DNA from: Adineta ricciae
Lineage: Eukaryota > Rotifera > Eurotatoria > Adinetida > Adinetidae
DNA: 64,000 nucleotides
NCBI GenBank assembly: GCA_905250025.1
Contig: CAJNOJ010000148.1
Location: forward strand, 62,001 to 126,000
Reading direction: 5' to 3'
In this document: piece by piece, positions 60,568-64,000 of the stretch
How positions within the stretch are numbered: position 1 is the stretch's first letter
How the letters are laid out: each line of letters begins with the position of its first letter
The notes under the pieces: model-generated
Told to the model about the DNA's origin: nothing
The model's database searches: none
What the model saw: the letters and a program-made list of their open reading frames with translations, nothing else
Translations under genes and position numbers: made by a program

Positions 60568-62025
60568 ATGTTTTCCTTTCTCTTATTTGGGATCATTTTA
60601 TCAATAATTATTTCTGCGACTGCTGTCGTTCCAGCTGTTTATCTTAATCGGCAACGAAAGAATCCTGTACAGCTGTCACGTAAGACCCTCTTCTACAGAG
60701 TCATTTCATGGATTTGACTCAATATTATGCAAATATTTGTAATATTCTAGAAATCCCGATGGGCCCGACAGCGTACACAACATCAGGAATGAACGTTTCA
60801 ACAACAACAGTCTCTAGTTCTGCAGGTTTGTATGTTGTCCGTAAATCTCTACTCTGAGGACATGAACATACCCCCATTCGCACCCAACAATTCTAGTTTC
60901 GACATCGCTAATAAACATTGTTATTTTTATCTCTTAGTCACATGTAACTTCACTTTTAAAAAACTGATTTCTTACTCAACTGGTGATCTAACAAATGCAA
61001 TTGTTGTTGCTGACTTTAATCGCGATCATCATCCAGATCTCGTATTCCTTCACTACTTTACTGGTAGCATAGGTATTTTATTTGGTAACGATGATGGGAC
61101 ATTTCAAGAACCCTTCATGTATTCAACTGAAACTATCAGCCAAGTTGGCTCACTTCTTACCGATGACTTTAATAATGATGGTCGCCTAGATCTCGCTTTC
61201 GCCAGTTATAGAGGATTTAACATAGGTGTTCTGTTCGGCAATGACGATGGCAGTTTCGGATCATTGATGACGTATTCAGATGAGACTGAAACAAGTGATT
61301 CATCTAATCTTGCCGTTGGAGATTTCGACAATGACAACCATTTAGATTTAATCATTGTCAATTATTGGGGAGACGATAGGATACGATTGCTTCGCGGTAG
61401 TGCGAATGGAACATTCATAGCACAAACAGGCACTAACCCCAGTATCTGTGAAGGAACATCATTTATTGCTGTGGGCGATTTCAATAATGATGGACAGCTA
61501 GATCTTATTGTCACCGACCACTACACAGGTCATATGTGTGTTTTGTTTGGTAATGGAACTGGTTATTTCGGTGAGTCAGTTAGTTTTCTGACTGACTTCT
61601 ATAATTCTAAAGTGCCAATCGTTGTCAATGATTTTAATAACGATAGTCAATTGGATGTCGTCGTAGCAAATGCCGGAGGAAGCACAATAAAAGTTTTTCT
61701 CGGGAATGACAATGGAACATTGAAAGAAGAAATGGAATACTCAACTGGACGATATGCTCGTCCAGGCATGTTAGTGACTGGTGATTACAACACCGATGGT
61801 CGTTTGGATATTGCTTTTGGAAATACGGGTATACCTAACGTGGGTGTACTTTTTGGAAGAGGAAATGGAACGTTTTTTGGGCGAACAACATTTTCGACTG
61901 TAACTCGCAGTATATCATCCGCCATGGCTTCGAGCGATTTTAATAGTGATGGAAAATTGGATCTTGCTATTGTTGAAGGGTCACAGCACAATGTCACTAT
62001 TTTACTGAATACCTGTGACTCTTGA
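60568..62025 (+). CDS. Membrane-anchored seven-blade FG-GAP (VCBS-like) propeller protein
   Basis: Exons 60568-60679, 60751-60825 and 60938-62025 join in frame: 424 residues. A hydrophobic segment (FSFLLFGIILSIIISATAVV) is followed by a Thr/Ser-rich linker and seven repeats of the integrin-type FG-GAP kind, with Ca-binding loops such as ADFNRDHHPDL, DDFNNDGRLDL, GDFDNDNHLDL, GDFNNDGQLDL, NDFNNDSQLDV, GDYNTDGRLDI and SDFNSDGKLDL, each followed by a GxxxG(T/S)F strand. Seven repeats fit one closed propeller outside the cell. The ATG is my choice as the first Met before the anchor; six more codons upstream, back to an acceptor at 60548, are open, which allows fusion to the preceding gene. Confidence 0.85.
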
Positions 62026-62596
62026 GTTTGAATTTGCGTCTTTTGCTTTCTATGTTGTTTATTTTGTATGTATTAACTTGATTTGTTTTATAGATTTCGA
62101 TGGAATATGAGCGTATCTATCACTCGGTACGCGATCTCATATTGTGGATTCTACACAAATGACTTGCCAGGAAGAAGGAGAGAAAAAGAAAACCGTATGA
62201 CTTATCGATAACCTGTGTAAACAAGAAGTGTTGAAAACTAGGTTTTGTGGGTTTAGCTGTCTGCGGGTGATGATAAAGTATCAACCGATAGATTTGGGTG
62301 AAATTCACTCAAATCGTCTTTGTATTCATTAATGTTAATTTAAATATAATTGAAGTACTGAAGATATGTAATCGAGATCAGATTTCACATCTCTGATACT
62401 TGGGCGAAGGATTCCCGGGTCGTTGAAAAAGTATTGATGTTTTCCAACGACTCTTTTTACTTGGAAACAGAGCTTTGCAATATATTTACAAAAGAAGAAG
62501 CGATATACTCAATTACACGAACGAAGGAACATGATCTTAAAAGGTGATTGAAGTATACTTCGACTTTGTCCTGACATTAAGTCATGAAATCGTCCC
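62026..62596. other. Intergenic between convergent genes
   Basis: No feature seen. Both neighbours end here. Confidence 0.5.
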
Positions 62597-63112
62597 TCAA
62601 ATAATGTAACCGGCCACTTTAATTTCAAAATGATTCACATTTCCTTGTTCTGGATAACTTCCAGTATTATATGAATACGTGACATCAACCACTAGATTCA
62701 TTGATAAATTTGTCATACTACTATTCCACGGAACGATGAGTTCTTGTTGATGTACTGTACCGTGACAATTATAGGTTTGTTCGATAAAATCAGTTTTCTG
62801 ATCAGGTAGACAACGTTGTTGATGAGCACTGAATCCTAAGTAAGCATGTCCATAGGGATGGTTACTATGCACAACTTTCACTGCCAAAAGAACTGCTTTG
62901 ACATCTTCGTTCGGTGGCAAGTAGTTCAAAAGATCAATATGATATTGCATTTTCTGCTCATGTAACTGAATTTTTTGTAATTCTGGTGGTATTAACAATT
63001 TCTTGACAATTTGCTTCATGGCCCGTCTTTCAAGTTGATCTACACGGCGCGATAATGTTTGTATCTGTTCATTTAAACGATTAACATCGATGTTACTATT
63101 GCAACTAACCAT
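62597..63112 (-). CDS. Coiled-coil protein with a beta-rich end, unknown
   Basis: 171 residues from ATG 63112 to the stop at 62597, no intron. Residues about 8-60 have heptad spacing (NRLNEQIQTLSRRVDQLERR) like a trimer-forming stalk; the rest alternates polar and hydrophobic residues with two Cys (QQRCLPDQ, TYNCHGTV) and ends NHFEIKVAGYII, suggesting a compact beta domain. A stalk plus head layout is common in multimeric binding proteins, but I do not recognise the family. A TATA-like box lies 59 bp upstream. Confidence 0.7.
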   Translation of the reverse strand: MVSCNSNIDVNRLNEQIQTLSRRVDQLERRAMKQIVKKLLIPPELQKIQLHEQKMQYHIDLLNYLPPNEDVKAVLLAVKVVHSNHPYGHAYLGFSAHQQRCLPDQKTDFIEQTYNCHGTVHQQELIVPWNSSMTNLSMNLVVDVTYSYNTGSYPEQGNVNHFEIKVAGYII

Positions 63113-63540
63113 TTTCAGAGAGACGTTTGGTATGCGACGTAAACTTGATGCTGTGCTGTTAACTGTAATCTTTTATATACTTCTTATCTTCCATATTTAC
63201 TTTTTCCTATTCTACAAAAGTTTGTTTTTTCGAATCCATTCTTATCATTACACGTGGCTATTTTATTTAACACTCAGTTTTTACTTGAGTTTATGTCTAT
63301 CGATTATCATGATGTGCTTGAAATGACAGAACGAAAGAAAATTTCGAAACCCAAAGGATGAAAATAGTGTCATATGTCATAACAAGTCTGTATTGTCAAA
63401 AGGGAAATATCCATACGTATTGGTAAAAACCAATGACTGTTAGTATAAAAACTTACTTAAATATTCAAACTAATTAGATCGAAGGCAAATCTTTCATTTT
63501 ACAGAAATTGATTCTATTATAGTTTATTAAATTTTAAGTT
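63113..63540. other. Divergent promoter region
   Basis: Space between the reverse-strand coiled-coil gene and the forward gene at 63,541. A 78-codon hydrophobic frame at 63,090-63,326 starts inside the other gene and is probably chance. Confidence 0.45.
63171..63177 (-). promoter_or_regulatory. TATA-like box for the coiled-coil gene
   Basis: TATAAAA on the reverse strand, 59 bp before the ATG at 63112. Confidence 0.4.
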
Positions 63541-64000
63541 ATGAGGCTGATTTCGGGTATACCTCTTTTATTTTTGGTTGTACAGCTGCGTTCAACTGAT
63601 TCTAGCAAACACGAAGCTATATTGGATATTGGTTATGTGTTATTTCAAGGTTTTACATATGTGAATGTAAAAAAAGGCTGTTACGAAACATGAAAACATC
63701 ATGAATAATATCAAGGATATAAGAAAAATAGTCGACTTAGCCGACAGAAATCATGAACATGGAATTCTACCAACGGATCTATTGGACGATATTCAACAAT
63801 CATGGAGTAAACTTGGTGAATATTTTCAAAATGATCCGACATTCAATAAATACAATCTAATCGAAAGTATCTCAAATAAAAAAGGTGTAAACGATATGAA
63901 AGTTGGACTATCTATTATTGAATCGAAGTTAAACAACAAAATGATAGCTCAAGTACAGAATATGGTAAAAGGACAAACTATGAAAGCAGCTTACCGAACA
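63541..64000 (+). CDS. Secreted protein, N-terminal part (runs off the window)
   Basis: ATG 63541 begins a signal peptide (MRLISGIPLLFLVVQLRS). After YVNVKK the frame ends 14 codons on, but the sequence after a seven-A run (63669-63675) is open in the next frame to the window edge (ENIMNNIKDIRKIVDLADRN, LPTDLLDDIQQSWSKLGEYF). One more A would join them, as at 15,738. The mature part is helical and polar. No family recognised. Confidence 0.55.

Noticed and set aside
1-64000. tRNA, rRNA and CRISPR arrays
   Set aside because: I looked for T-loop words, rRNA-like blocks and spaced short repeats and saw none that held up; a tRNAscan or Infernal run would be decisive.

Overview
The window looks like accessory, probably subtelomeric, DNA of a bdelloid rotifer (Adineta/Rotaria type). 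This is an inference. It rests on AT-rich sequence with short GT-AG introns of about 48-66 bp, a Penelope-like retroelement, scattered decayed DNA transposons and LINE pieces, G-rich telomere-like tracts, and large receptor-like genes mixed with prokaryote-like families (DraG-type ADP-ribosylglycohydrolase, ADP-ribosyltransferase/TIR/NACHT, polysaccharide-lyase-like, pentapeptide, FG-GAP). Eight places hold one or two N; at several of them the sequence changes identity abruptly, so they are contig joins.

Left third (1-23,900): three members of one family with LDL-receptor class A and EGF modules in front of a seven-helix domain (1-1236 partial; 13,272-17,839 nearly whole; 20,895-23,460 reverse strand, broken); a reverse-strand gene (7110-3406) made of three tandem copies of a two-helix, Cys-rich ectodomain module; an ADP-ribosylglycohydrolase (10,225-11,529); LINE pieces, a pentapeptide-repeat remnant, a decayed multi-exon gene and transposon ends. 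Middle (23,900-29,800): a 195-bp tandem repeat, the 5' part of a Penelope-like element, a nested 370-bp palindrome, a Harbinger transposase scrap and dispersed repeats.

Right half (29,823-62,025): the most interesting part. A spliced gene encodes an R-S-E ADP-ribosyltransferase, a TIR domain, a NACHT NTPase and 14 HEAT-like repeats of exactly 35 residues, followed by a C-terminal domain I cannot name. A second copy has 22 repeats, and the 840-bp difference between the copies is exactly eight units. Downstream follow a type-B carboxylesterase, a small two-helix protein, a broken lyase/LamG gene and a second three-module membrane gene. The segment 36,831-51,068, bounded by N on both sides, is a second version of the locus around it. 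Removing it brings the 5' and 3' parts of one carboxylesterase together. It is therefore either a nested duplication or a second haplotype placed inside the first by the assembler. The three-module gene at 56,069 is followed, through an in-frame canonical intron, by a seven-blade FG-GAP propeller, and the two may be one gene. The window ends with a coiled-coil protein on the reverse strand and the start of a secreted protein cut by the window edge.

Functional idea (inference): the ART-TIR-NACHT-HEAT proteins look like STAND/NLR-type sensors with two NAD-using effector domains, and an ADP-ribose eraser lies 18 kb away. All calls are from reading translations; no database search was run.
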